A stretch of DNA of 64,000 bases from Streptomyces sp. DvalAA-43 (lineage in GTDB: Bacteria > Actinomycetota > Actinomycetes > Streptomycetales > Streptomycetaceae): the NCBI RefSeq assembly GCF_900091725.1, contig NZ_FMBW01000064.1:62001-126000 (forward strand), in the 5' to 3' direction. The notes beneath the pieces were generated by a model that did no database searches, was not told the DNA's origin, and was given only the letters and a program-made list of their open reading frames with translations. Within the stretch, counting starts at the first letter, position 1; each line of letters opens with the position of its first letter. Below, piece after piece: positions 51,354-59,029 of the stretch. The position numbers were made by a program, and so were the translations under genes.

Positions 51354-52639
51354 GACGGCTGCGCGCCCAGATGCGCTCCTTCGAGCCCGGCATCCAGCTG
51401 CTGATGGTCAATCAGTTCGGCATCAATCTGGGCTTCTACATGCTCATGCCCTACCTCGCCGACCACCTCGCCCACGGTCTGGGGCTGGCGGCCTGGGCGG
51501 TCGGCCTCGTCCTGGGCGTACGCAACCTCTCCCAGCAGGGCATGTTCTGGCTCGGCGGGACCCTGGCCGACCGGATCGGCTACAAGCCCATGATCCTGGC
51601 CGGCTGCGCGTTGCGGACCGGAGCGTTCGTGCTGCTGGCCCTCGCCGGCACCGTGCCCGCGCTGGTCGTCGCCTCCGCCGCGACCGGGTTCGCCGGGGCC
51701 CTGTTCAACCCCGCCGTCCGCGCCTATGTCGCCCAGGGCGCCGGGGAGCGCCGGGTGGAGGCGTTCGCCGTCTTCAACGTCTTCTACCAGGCGGGCATCC
51801 TGCTGGGCCCGCTCGCCGGACTCGCCCTGCTCACCCTCGACTTCCGGGTGGTGTGCGCCGCCTCCGCGGCTGTGTTCGGGGTCCTGGCGATCGTCCAGGC
51901 CCGTGCCCTCCCGGCCCGGCGTCCGGCACCGGACCCGGAGCGTACGAGCGGGTGGCGGGGCATCGCCACGGACTGGCGGACGATTCTCCGCAACCGGCCT
52001 TTCGTCCTGTTCTCCGTCGCGATGGCCGGCTCCTACCTGCTGGCCTTCCAGACGTACCTCGCCCTGCCGCTCCAGGCCCGGACCCTGCTGGACGAGCACA
52101 ACGGGACCGCGATGGGTGTCGTCTTCGCCGTCTCCGCCCTGGTCGCGGTCGCCGGTCAGCTCCGGCTGACGGACTGGGCCCGGGACCGGCTGGACCCGCC
52201 GAAGGCGATCGCGCTCGGCCTGGCCGTCATGGGCGCCGCCTTCCTGCCCCTGCTGCCGGGCCCGCACCACCGCGTCCATGGACTGAGCGCCGCGCTCGGG
52301 CTCGGGGGGCTGGTGGCGTGCGCCGCGCTGTTGGCCGTGGGGGCCGCGCTGCTGTATCCGTTCGAGATGGACACCCTGGTCCGCCTCTCGGGGCAGCGTC
52401 TGGTGGGCACCTATTACGGGGCCTACAGCACCGTGGCCGGCATCGCCGTCGCGGCCGGGAACCTCGCCGTGGGCGGCTTGTTCGACCTGGCCGACCGCGC
52501 CCACGTCCCCTGGTTGCCCTGGACCGCGCTGTCCGCGCTCGGCCTCGCCTGTGCCGCCACCCTGACCGGCCTGCGCCGCACCGGGCACCTGCGCGTCGCT
52601 CCCGGCCCGGCACCGACGCGGACACCGACCGTGGCGTGA
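51350..52639 (+). CDS. Major facilitator superfamily transporter, probable exporter
   Basis: 429 residues with about 12 hydrophobic helices. The loop after helix 2 reads GGTLADRIGYKPMI, the MFS signature between helices 2 and 3. It belongs to the drug:H+ antiporter-like part of the family by its helix pattern. It is translationally coupled to the cysteine-synthase-like gene (start 51350 in the stop of the previous gene), which strongly suggests that it exports, or less likely imports, a compound that enzyme makes. The C-terminal tail is Arg/Pro/Thr-rich. Confidence 0.87.
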   Translation: MRRLRAQMRSFEPGIQLLMVNQFGINLGFYMLMPYLADHLAHGLGLAAWAVGLVLGVRNLSQQGMFWLGGTLADRIGYKPMILAGCALRTGAFVLLALAGTVPALVVASAATGFAGALFNPAVRAYVAQGAGERRVEAFAVFNVFYQAGILLGPLAGLALLTLDFRVVCAASAAVFGVLAIVQARALPARRPAPDPERTSGWRGIATDWRTILRNRPFVLFSVAMAGSYLLAFQTYLALPLQARTLLDEHNGTAMGVVFAVSALVAVAGQLRLTDWARDRLDPPKAIALGLAVMGAAFLPLLPGPHHRVHGLSAALGLGGLVACAALLAVGAALLYPFEMDTLVRLSGQRLVGTYYGAYSTVAGIAVAAGNLAVGGLFDLADRAHVPWLPWTALSALGLACAATLTGLRRTGHLRVAPGPAPTRTPTVA

Positions 52640-52643
52640 GGCC

Positions 52644-53153
52644 CTAGCCCCCGCCCGGGTACTCCCGCACGGCGCGGGCGATCAGGTCGTGGATCAGGAA
52701 CTCCCCGGGGGCGCGGTTGTCCTTCAGGCGGGCGAAGCCGTCGGGGCCGAACCAGTCGTAGGCGGAGTGCTTGGACCGTTCGAGGGCCGGGTGGTCCAGG
52801 TCTCCGTCGACCTCCACGAGGTAGTCGGCCTCGTGGCGGAGTCCGGCGCCGTCGTCGCCGGTCCAGGTGCTGGTGCCGAGGAACCGCCGTACATGGCGCA
52901 GGCGCCAGCCGGTCTCCTCCTCGATCTCCCGGGCGAGGGCGTCCAGGAGGGACTCACCGGCCTCGACGTGGCCGCCCACGATGTCCCATGTGCCGGGAAA
53001 GAGGCGGCGGTCCGGGCTCCGTTTCTGCGCGAAGGCCGCGCCGTCCCGGTCGAGGATGACCGCGCCGACGGCCCAGACCTCACCGAGTGCGGGAACGGGT
53101 ACCTCGACACCGTCACCCACGGTGAACGACCGCCTTTCCAGGGGACGCATCAT
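52644..53153 (-). CDS. Nudix hydrolase
   Basis: 169 residues. The Nudix box G-x5-E-x7-REUxEExGU is complete at 61-83 (GGHVEAGES...REIEEETGW). The N-terminal strand set (EVWAVGAVILDRDGAAFAQKRS) fits the ADP-ribose/NTP pyrophosphohydrolase fold. It hydrolyses a nucleoside diphosphate linked to another moiety. The substrate cannot be told. It begins at ATG 53153 overlapping the upstream stop (ATGA), with GAGGAG just before. A second ATG at 53150 has better spacing and may be the true start. Confidence 0.9.
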   Translation of the reverse strand: MMRPLERRSFTVGDGVEVPVPALGEVWAVGAVILDRDGAAFAQKRSPDRRLFPGTWDIVGGHVEAGESLLDALAREIEEETGWRLRHVRRFLGTSTWTGDDGAGLRHEADYLVEVDGDLDHPALERSKHSAYDWFGPDGFARLKDNRAPGEFLIHDLIARAVREYPGGG

Positions 53154-53794
53154 TTCTCCTCGTCGTCGTTCCTGACGGCCAGCCGGTCCGACCACGGGGC
53201 GAGAACCGTCGTACGGGCCTCGGGGTGTTCCCGCAGCCACGCCAGGAGCGGGAGCAGCTCGGAGGACGGGGCGTAGAGGCGGAGCGATGCCTCGGTGTCC
53301 TCGCGGCGTTCCCGCCCCGTGATCCGGTAGGCGCTCGCCGGACGGGCGAGATCGATGCGCGGCCCCTCCGCCACCCGGGCCCCGATGACCTCGTCCCACG
53401 GCACCTCGACGGCGCCGTACATGTGGGATCGCACCGCCGTCGGGGTCAGCTCGACGGTCGGCTTCCTCGGTCTGCGCAGGATGCGCGCACCGATCACGGC
53501 CAGCGCGGCGGACACGAGCAGCAGCAGGCCGAGCCCCAGCACCACGATCGGGCGGGACCGTTCGGGCTCGCCGGAGCGATGGGGCATCTCGATGTACGTG
53601 TCGCCCCAATGTGCCGCCGCGGTACCGCACATGGCGACCGCGGCGACCGCCATCAGGCACGCCAGCACGATGAGCAGCGCGGCCCGGTTCCGCACCCGTC
53701 GGAGCTCGGCCGGTCGCTGCGGGGCGTAGGCGACACCCGACTCCGTCGACCGCCAGAGTCCGCCGAGTCGGGGAGGCACAGCGGCGGAAAACAT
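53150..53794 (-). CDS. Hypothetical membrane protein with PH-like domain
   Basis: 214 residues. I recognise no named family. Two membrane helices (about 38-62 AALLIVLACLMAVAAVAMCG and about 83-104 IVVLGLGLLLLVSAALAVIG) flank a short external loop. The C-terminal 100 residues (PTVELTPTAVRSHMYGAVEVPWDEVIGARV) look like the PH-like beta domain common in small Streptomyces membrane proteins. It is coupled to the Nudix gene by a 4-nt overlap. The start ATG at 53794 is close to the region's first likely promoter. Confidence 0.75.
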   Translation of the reverse strand: MFSAAVPPRLGGLWRSTESGVAYAPQRPAELRRVRNRAALLIVLACLMAVAAVAMCGTAAAHWGDTYIEMPHRSGEPERSRPIVVLGLGLLLLVSAALAVIGARILRRPRKPTVELTPTAVRSHMYGAVEVPWDEVIGARVAEGPRIDLARPASAYRITGRERREDTEASLRLYAPSSELLPLLAWLREHPEARTTVLAPWSDRLAVRNDDEEK

Positions 53795-53830
53795 GCACGG
53801 AACCCTACAACGCGGGCCGTACGTCTCGGG

Positions 53831-54796
53831 TCAGCGCACCCGTCCTCGCGGTTTCAGGGCGACGGGCGGCAGTTCGGGAGCGGGCAGCCGGTCGCCGTCG
53901 TAGCCCTTCACCTCACCGAAACGGGAGCTCTCCATCCAGCCCCGCCTGGCCTCCTCGATCTCCTCCTGGGAACGCCCGATGAAGTTCCACCACATGACGA
54001 TCTCCTCCTCGAACGGCTCGCCGCCCAGGAGCATCAGGCCCGCGTCGGTGTCCGCGCGCAGGGGGAGTCCGGTGCGGCCGCAGCCGAGGTAGAGCATGGA
54101 GCCGGGAAGCACGGGTACGCCGTCGACGTCGGCCCGGCCGGACATGGAGAGCACCGCATACTCGAAGTCCGGTTCGAGCGGCAGCCGGGCCTCGGCACCG
54201 GAGGTCAGCGCGATGTCGGCGCCGACGATCGGGGTGTACGCGGTGCCGGGCGAGGCGGTGCCGTCGAGTTCACCCAGGATCAGGGTGGCGGTGACACCCG
54301 GGGCCGAGACGGTCGGCAGGTCGGTGTGGTGCTGGAAGTGGGGTTCGACGTGGCGGTGGGCGTCCGGCAGGGCGACCCAGAGCTGGGCGCCGTGCAGCAG
54401 CCGCGTATGGGACCTCGGGCTCTCCTCGGAGTGGCTGATCGCCCGGCCGGAGGTCATCAGCCCCAGTTCGCGCGGCCGGATCGTGCGGAGACTGCCGAGG
54501 CTGTCCCGGTGCAGGACCTCGCCGTCGTGCAGCCAGCTGACCGTCTGCAGGCCCATGTGGGGGTGGGGCGGCACCTGCATCCCGGGTTCGCCCGCGATGT
54601 CGTCGGGGCCGTAATGATCGACGAAGGTCCAGGCACCGATCATCCGGCGGCCCAGGTTGGGCAGCAGCCTGCGGACCTCGGTGGACTCGCCCAGTCGGAC
54701 ACGGCGGGGAGTGAGGAGTTCACGTACGGGCTCGGCGACGACGAAGCCACGTCCCCCGCAGACGGAGAGTGCGGCCTGGCGATCGAGATTGCTCAT
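53831..54796 (-). CDS. Pirin family protein
   Basis: 321 residues, usual length. The N-terminal cupin holds the pirin metal site: PPHPHMGLQTVSWLHDGEVLHRDSLGS (written here in parts: HPH, then HDGE), and HSEESP supplies the later ligands. The C-terminal cupin ends with PFEEEIVMWWNFIGRSQEEI. Pirins bind iron and act as redox-sensing partners of other proteins. In Streptomyces a pirin modulates acyl-CoA dehydrogenase and secondary metabolism. The ATG at 54796 is used because the extra 15 residues upstream are not conserved-looking. It is divergent from the TPR gene. Confidence 0.9.
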   Translation of the reverse strand: MSNLDRQAALSVCGGRGFVVAEPVRELLTPRRVRLGESTEVRRLLPNLGRRMIGAWTFVDHYGPDDIAGEPGMQVPPHPHMGLQTVSWLHDGEVLHRDSLGSLRTIRPRELGLMTSGRAISHSEESPRSHTRLLHGAQLWVALPDAHRHVEPHFQHHTDLPTVSAPGVTATLILGELDGTASPGTAYTPIVGADIALTSGAEARLPLEPDFEYAVLSMSGRADVDGVPVLPGSMLYLGCGRTGLPLRADTDAGLMLLGGEPFEEEIVMWWNFIGRSQEEIEEARRGWMESSRFGEVKGYDGDRLPAPELPPVALKPRGRVR

Positions 54797-54851
54797 GGCG
54801 CTCAACCTATTCGCGGGCGGGGCCGGGGCGACGGTACCCACGCCGACAATT

Positions 54852-54872
54852 TAGTGGAATATTCAACCACTG
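54852..54872. promoter_or_regulatory. A+T-rich palindrome between pirin and TPR genes
   Basis: TAGTGGAATATTCAACCACTG has AGTGG (54853-54857) mirrored by CCACT (54867-54871) around the exact palindrome GAATATTC (54857-54864). It lies 56 nt before the pirin start in an otherwise G+C-rich region. This is typical of a MarR- or redox-regulator operator, but no regulator is adjacent. Confidence 0.45.
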
Positions 54873-54973
54873 AGCCATGTTGGGGAGACTGCGGGACGGC
54901 CGGGCGGCAGCCGGGCCGGAGGCTGGACGGAGCCGGGCACGATCCGGGGACGACCCACGACAGAGGAGGTCAA

Positions 54974-55357
54974 GTGAGCGACACCTACTTCGAGTTCGGC
55001 ACGGCTGCCGACCGCTGGGACCGTGCGCAGATGTTCTTCGAGGCGAAGGAGTACATGACGGCGGCCCGGATCCTGGAAGGGCTGGTCGAGGAGGTCCCGG
55101 AGCAGGTGTCCCCCCGCCTGCTGCTGGCCCGGACCTACTACCACTCGGCGCGGCTCGGCAAGGCGGAGGCGGAACTGCGCGCGGTGCTGGAGCGCGATCC
55201 GGTGGAGCACTACGCGCGGCTGATGCTCGGCCGCACGCTCGAACGCCAGGGGCGGGGCGCCGAGGCGGCCGGGCATCTGCGGATGGCGGCGGCCCTCTCC
55301 GGCGACTTCGAGCCCATCCCGGGCCGGACGGCCCCCCAGGGGCCTGCCGCCGGGTGA
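54974..55357 (+). CDS. Tetratricopeptide-repeat protein, 127 aa
   Basis: 127 residues composed mostly of about three helix-pair repeats (WDRAQMFFEAKEYMTAARILEGL; PRLLLARTYYHSARLGKAEAELR; HYARLMLGRTLERQGRGAEAAGHL, each in part), the TPR pattern with conserved small and aromatic positions. The tail is Pro/Gly-rich. It should be a protein-binding adaptor in the cytoplasm. It starts at GTG 54974 with GAGGAGGT four nt upstream, a very strong ribosome site. It is divergent from pirin, so the two may share regulation. The partner is unknown. Confidence 0.85.
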   Translation: MSDTYFEFGTAADRWDRAQMFFEAKEYMTAARILEGLVEEVPEQVSPRLLLARTYYHSARLGKAEAELRAVLERDPVEHYARLMLGRTLERQGRGAEAAGHLRMAAALSGDFEPIPGRTAPQGPAAG

Positions 55358-55401
55358 GCCCGGGACGTCCTCGACGCCCGGGAAGATCCCGACGGGGTTT
55401 C

Positions 55402-56157
55402 TCAGTGCGCGCGCGGGGCGTTCGACAGGCGGTCCAGCCATTCCGTCAGGAGAGCGCCCTCGGCCGCGCTGAGCGACGGGTCGGGTGACCGCCGCAGCAG
55501 CGCGTTCAGCCGGGCCGCGGCGGACGGCACGGACGGTTCGGATGTGGCGGGCACGGTGCCGCCGGGGCCGCGCGGGCCGTCCGCCGCGTCCTCTCCCCGG
55601 GATGCGCGGAACGCCTCCGGGGTGAGGACGGCGGCGTGCACGGCGTCGCGTACCCGGTGCGACATCCCGGCGTCGGCGAAGGTAGCGGGGCGCGCGACCA
55701 GCATCAGCGCCACGCCCACATTGGCCGACATCACCATCCGGGCCGCCAGTTCGGGGGCCAGGCGCAGTTTGCCGACGGCCGCGGCCCGCTCCAGGTCCCC
55801 GGTGAGGATCCGGTGGGATTCCAGGGCCGAGGCGGGCGGGGTGCGCATGGCGGGCGAGTTCATCAGCCGGTACAGATTCGGGTTCCGCAGGGCGAACTCC
55901 ACATGGCCGTCCCAGCCCTTGCGCAGGTCGTCGATCGGGTCCGCACCCTCGCCGCGCCCCCGTTTCGTCGCGAGGTACGCGTCGAAGCCGTGGTCCACCA
56001 CCGCCGACAGCAGGCCCTCCTTGTCGCCGAAGTGGCGGTACAGGGCCGGGGCACCCACCTGCGCGGCCTCGCACACGGCCCGGGTGGAGATGTCCCCGTC
56101 CGGCGACTCCGCGACCAGCCGCGCCGCCACATCGAGGATGCGTGCTCGTGTGCTCAT
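55402..56157 (-). CDS. TetR-family repressor
   Basis: 251 residues. The N-terminal HTH reads RARILDVAARLVAE ... ISTRAVCEAAQVGAPALYRHFGDKEGLL, the TetR signature (about 3-50). The ligand-binding domain is all helical and the C-terminal 60 residues are Pro/Ala-rich linker plus a final helix pair (LSAAEGALLTEWLDRL). It is encoded 62 nt downstream of the SDR gene on the same strand, and a perfect 13-bp inverted repeat lies in front of that pair. It therefore probably represses the SDR gene and itself. Confidence 0.9.
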   Translation of the reverse strand: MSTRARILDVAARLVAESPDGDISTRAVCEAAQVGAPALYRHFGDKEGLLSAVVDHGFDAYLATKRGRGEGADPIDDLRKGWDGHVEFALRNPNLYRLMNSPAMRTPPASALESHRILTGDLERAAAVGKLRLAPELAARMVMSANVGVALMLVARPATFADAGMSHRVRDAVHAAVLTPEAFRASRGEDAADGPRGPGGTVPATSEPSVPSAAARLNALLRRSPDPSLSAAEGALLTEWLDRLSNAPRAH

Positions 56158-56219
56158 CGCACGGACGCTATCAAGCGCGCCCCGGTGGGATCGAGGTCCG
56201 GGCGGCCCGGCGGGGCGGT

Positions 56220-56972
56220 TCAGACGATGCCGCCGTTGGCGCGCAGCACCTGGCCGTTGACCCAGCGGGCCGGACCGGCGAGGAAGGAGACCACCTCGGC
56301 GATGTCCTGCGGGGTGCCCAGCCGTTCCAGCGGTGCCTGAGCCGCCATCCTCGCGACGGTCTCCTCGTCCTTGCCGTCGAGGAACATGTCGGTGGCCGTC
56401 GGTCCGGGTGCCACGGCGTTGACCGTGATGTCCCGGCCGCGCAGCTCCCGGGCCAGTACCAGCGTCATGGCCTCGACGGCGCCCTTGGTCGCCGCGTAGG
56501 CGCTGTAGCCCGGCAGGGCCAGCGACAGCACGGAGCTGGAGAAGTTGATGATCGCCCCGCCCCTGCGCAGGCGGCGGGCCGCCTGCTGGTCGACGACGAA
56601 CGTCCCGCGGATGTTGGTGCGGTGCATCCGGTCCAGCGCGTCCAGATCGATGTCGGCCAGCGGGGCCAGGGTCATCACACCGGCCGCGTGCACCACCACG
56701 TCGACCCCACCGAAGGTCTGCTCCGCCAGGTCGAAGAGGGCCGGGACCGCGACCTCGTCGGCCACGTCGGCACGGAAGGCGACCGCCTGCCCACCCGCCT
56801 CGGTGATCGCCGCCACCGCCGACTCGGCCTCGGCATGGTGGCCCGCGTAGTTGATGACGACGGCGAATCCGTCGGCCGCGAGCCGCTGGGCGCTCGCGCG
56901 GCCGATGCCCCGCGATCCTCCGGTGACGATCGCCACCCGACGCTCGCGCTCGGTGACGGGCTGCTCGCCCAT
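56220..56972 (-). CDS. Short-chain dehydrogenase/reductase
   Basis: 250 residues, classical SDR. TGGSRGIGRAS near the N terminus is the cofactor motif, with N-Y-A after the second strand suggesting NADP preference. NFSSS holds the catalytic Ser, YSAYAATKGAVE the Tyr and Lys, and APGPTATDM the cofactor loop. It reduces a carbonyl or oxidises an alcohol. The substrate is unknown, though such TetR-SDR pairs often respond to toxic aldehydes or quinones. It is transcribed before the TetR gene from the palindromic promoter region at 57020-57051. Confidence 0.92.
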   Translation of the reverse strand: MGEQPVTERERRVAIVTGGSRGIGRASAQRLAADGFAVVINYAGHHAEAESAVAAITEAGGQAVAFRADVADEVAVPALFDLAEQTFGGVDVVVHAAGVMTLAPLADIDLDALDRMHRTNIRGTFVVDQQAARRLRRGGAIINFSSSVLSLALPGYSAYAATKGAVEAMTLVLARELRGRDITVNAVAPGPTATDMFLDGKDEETVARMAAQAPLERLGTPQDIAEVVSFLAGPARWVNGQVLRANGGIV

Positions 56973-57019
56973 GACGGTGCTCCCCTCTCGGACGGCCGGC
57001 GAGGAACCGACCTGGTGTA

Positions 57020-57051
57020 ATCAACGCTAACACTACACTGTTAGCGTTGAT
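57020..57051. promoter_or_regulatory. TetR operator between SDR and GNAT genes
   Basis: ATCAACGCTAACA (57020-57032), six bases, TGTTAGCGTTGAT (57039-57051): a perfect 13-bp inverted repeat with the size and symmetry of a TetR-family operator. It is 48 nt before the SDR start and 53 nt before the GNAT start, so binding could block promoters in both directions. Confidence 0.75.
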
Positions 57052-57103
57052 ACCTTCATATTCGGATGCCGTCCGCCCCTCCCGCGTGATACTCCACTCG
57101 CTC

Positions 57104-57610
57104 ATGACCGACCTCGATACCCCGCGCCTCCTGCTCCACCCGATGAACGCCTCCGACGCCCTGCGCGTGGTCGCGGGCACGCCCGGGGAGGGGGCGCACT
57201 GGGCGCCCGGCTACCCCTCCCCCGGCGAGCGGGCCGCGGCCGAGCGCTTCCTCGACACCTGCGCGCGGAGCGGCGACCCCAGCCCCTTCGGTTCGTACGA
57301 GATACGCCGCCGCGAGGACGGAGAGGTGATCGGCGGGCTGGGATTCCACGGCCCGCCGGACACGACGGGGGCCGTCACGATCGGTTACGGCCTCGTTCCC
57401 TCGGCCCGGGGGACGGGTTACGCCTCCGAGGCACTGCGCGCCCTGCTGCGGTTCGCCCGCGATCAGGGGGTGCGCCGGGTGCACGGGGACGCCGATCCGG
57501 GCAACACCGCCTCCCGGCGCGTGATGGAGGCCGTCGGCATGCGTCTGATGGAGGAGGACGAGAAGCTGGCGTACTACCGGATCGACCTGGACCCGCGGGC
57601 CGAGGAGTGA
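57104..57610 (+). CDS. GNAT-family N-acetyltransferase (RimJ/RimL type)
   Basis: 168 residues. The pattern fits the RimJ/RimL-like acetyltransferases: TPRLLLHPM start, then EVIGGLGFHGPP, IGYGLVPSARGTGYASEAL with the acetyl-CoA pyrophosphate loop (RGTGYAS), and NTASRRVMEAVGM. It transfers acetyl from acetyl-CoA to an amine, perhaps a protein N terminus or a toxic small amine. The ATG at 57104 is used. An in-frame TTG at 57047 would start inside the operator. The ribosome site is weak. Confidence 0.87.
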   Translation: MTDLDTPRLLLHPMNASDALRVVAGTPGEGAHWAPGYPSPGERAAAERFLDTCARSGDPSPFGSYEIRRREDGEVIGGLGFHGPPDTTGAVTIGYGLVPSARGTGYASEALRALLRFARDQGVRRVHGDADPGNTASRRVMEAVGMRLMEEDEKLAYYRIDLDPRAEE

Positions 57611-57687
57611 GCCGGCGTTCCACCGGGACCCGCGGCTGGGGCCTGTCGTCGAACCGCCGTCTGCCGCGGGGCGCGCGGTGGAACGCC

Positions 57688-57719
57688 GGAACCCCGCCGG
57701 GAGATCCCGGCGGGGTTCC
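57688..57719. terminator. Bidirectional terminator between GNAT gene and cbtA
   Basis: Arms GGAACCCCGCCGGGA (57688-57702) and TCCCGGCGGGGTTCC (57705-57719) are perfectly complementary. It is 78 nt past the GNAT stop and 33 nt past the cbtA stop on the other strand. Confidence 0.8.
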
Positions 57720-57751
57720 GGTCATCAGCCTGTTCGCGGATGTCGAGCCGG

Positions 57752-58525
57752 TCAGCCCGCCGCAGCGGCCGCCCGGTTCGCCGCGCTCTTCCCGGCCGCG
57801 ACGGTGCCGGTGCCCGGTGCGAGCAGCCGTTCCGTCAGGGCGCCGAAGACGAGGCCGAACGTCGCCCAGAGGGTGGCCTGCACGGCGAGGGTGCTCAGGC
57901 GGAACTCCCACAGCAGGGCTGCCGGGAAGTCCTTGCCGACCTCGTTGTACGAGGGCAGGAACACGTAGGAGACCCCGATCAGCAGGACGTAGGCGGCGGA
58001 TGCCGCGACCGTCGCGTTCCAGTTGCCCAGACGGGGAGCCAGGCGCCTGCCGAGGATGACCGCGGCGACGGCCAGCAGCACGCTCAGGGCGACCATCAGG
58101 AAGAACAGGGCAGTACGCCTGCCGATGGTGTCGGGGTTGCCGACGGCCGGCGGGTTGGCCGGGTACTTCAGGAACGGCACGACGTACACCGCCAGCAGGG
58201 CCGCGCCGGCGATCAGCGCGGCCGTGGCCCGCGGGCCGAATCTGCCGATCCGGCCGAGGGCGTAGCAGAACACGAGGGCGGCGATACCGCCGACCGCCAC
58301 ACCGAAGACGAGCACCCCGGTGGCGAGACCGGCGGTGGACTGCATGGTGCGGCTGACCAGTTCCTCGCCGCCGTCGTGGTGGTGGCTGTGCGCCTCCTCC
58401 AGAGCGATGGCCGCGTCCACGCGCGACTCACCGAGAAAGTAGGCGACGAGCAGGGCGAGCACGCCCGCGGCGAGGCCGGCCAGCATGCCGCGGACCAAGA
58501 GGGCTCTGACAGATATGGAGTTCAT
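57752..58525 (-). CDS. cbtA: CbtA family cobalt transporter subunit
   Basis: 257 residues with about five to six membrane helices (VLALLVAYFLG; GVLVFGVAVGGIAALVFCYALG; ALIAGAALLAVYVVPFLKY; LMVALSVLLAVAAVILGRRL). The external loop EEAHSHHHDGGEE after helix 1 is the His-rich metal-attracting segment of CbtA. It is paired with CbtB, encoded 27 nt upstream. The pair is predicted to import cobalt for cobalamin, and the B12 riboswitch in front of the operon supports this. Confidence 0.92.
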   Translation of the reverse strand: MNSISVRALLVRGMLAGLAAGVLALLVAYFLGESRVDAAIALEEAHSHHHDGGEELVSRTMQSTAGLATGVLVFGVAVGGIAALVFCYALGRIGRFGPRATAALIAGAALLAVYVVPFLKYPANPPAVGNPDTIGRRTALFFLMVALSVLLAVAAVILGRRLAPRLGNWNATVAASAAYVLLIGVSYVFLPSYNEVGKDFPAALLWEFRLSTLAVQATLWATFGLVFGALTERLLAPGTGTVAAGKSAANRAAAAAG

Positions 58526-58552
58526 GGGGCTTCCCCTGGATCGGACGGTACG

Positions 58553-58768
58553 TCAGTGGCAGGGGAAACCGAGGAGGTGGCGGCCGTCGTGGACCCACTC
58601 GTGGACACCTTCGCCGGAGATGACCGCGGTGGCACCCTGCTCGGCGCCGACGAAGTACAGCAGGACGAGCATGAGGATGCCGAAGAAGACCGCCCAGGGA
58701 GCGATGGCCTTCAGGGAAATGGGGGTGATGGCCGGTACGACGGTGGCGGGGGCAGCACTCTGTGCCAT
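58553..58768 (-). CDS. cbtB: CbtB family cobalt transporter subunit
   Basis: 71 residues. One central helix (IAPWAVFFGILMLVLLYFVG) and the C-terminal metal motif VHEWVHDGRHLLGFPCH, with four His and one Cys, identify CbtB. It starts at ATG 58768 with GGAGGT upstream of the start on the minus strand. It precedes cbtA and follows a cobalamin riboswitch. It likely hands cobalt to the CbtA channel. Confidence 0.93.
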   Translation of the reverse strand: MAQSAAPATVVPAITPISLKAIAPWAVFFGILMLVLLYFVGAEQGATAVISGEGVHEWVHDGRHLLGFPCH

Positions 58769-58794
58769 GGCAGAACCTCCAGTGGGAACACGCG

Positions 58795-58915
58795 TCCCGA
58801 TCGTGGTGCCTGAGACGTGGGTGCTGGGTCTGACTTCCCGCACAGGTACGGGTTCACAGTGGCGCGACCGTGCCGGATTCTCACCGGACTTCCGTCACAC
58901 CTACGTCATGTTCGC
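58795..58915 (-). promoter_or_regulatory. Cobalamin riboswitch upstream of cbtB-cbtA
   Basis: Minus-strand leader with GGAAGTCCGGTGAGAATCCG, then GCACGGTCGCGCCACTGTGA (58893-58854), the consensus B12-binding core, and the B12-box-like GGGAAGTCAGACCC (58839-58826). It should shut off cobalt import when cobalamin is plentiful. The boundaries are approximate. Confidence 0.9.
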
Positions 58916-59029
58916 CGTGACCATACCGCTCGGGGAGAAGCGCCGCCATGGTGCCGACGGCGGTCCGGACCACCCGGATGCCATGGTGGGCACACCCAGG
59001 GGGCCAGAGTTCAGGGAGTTGACCGGTTC

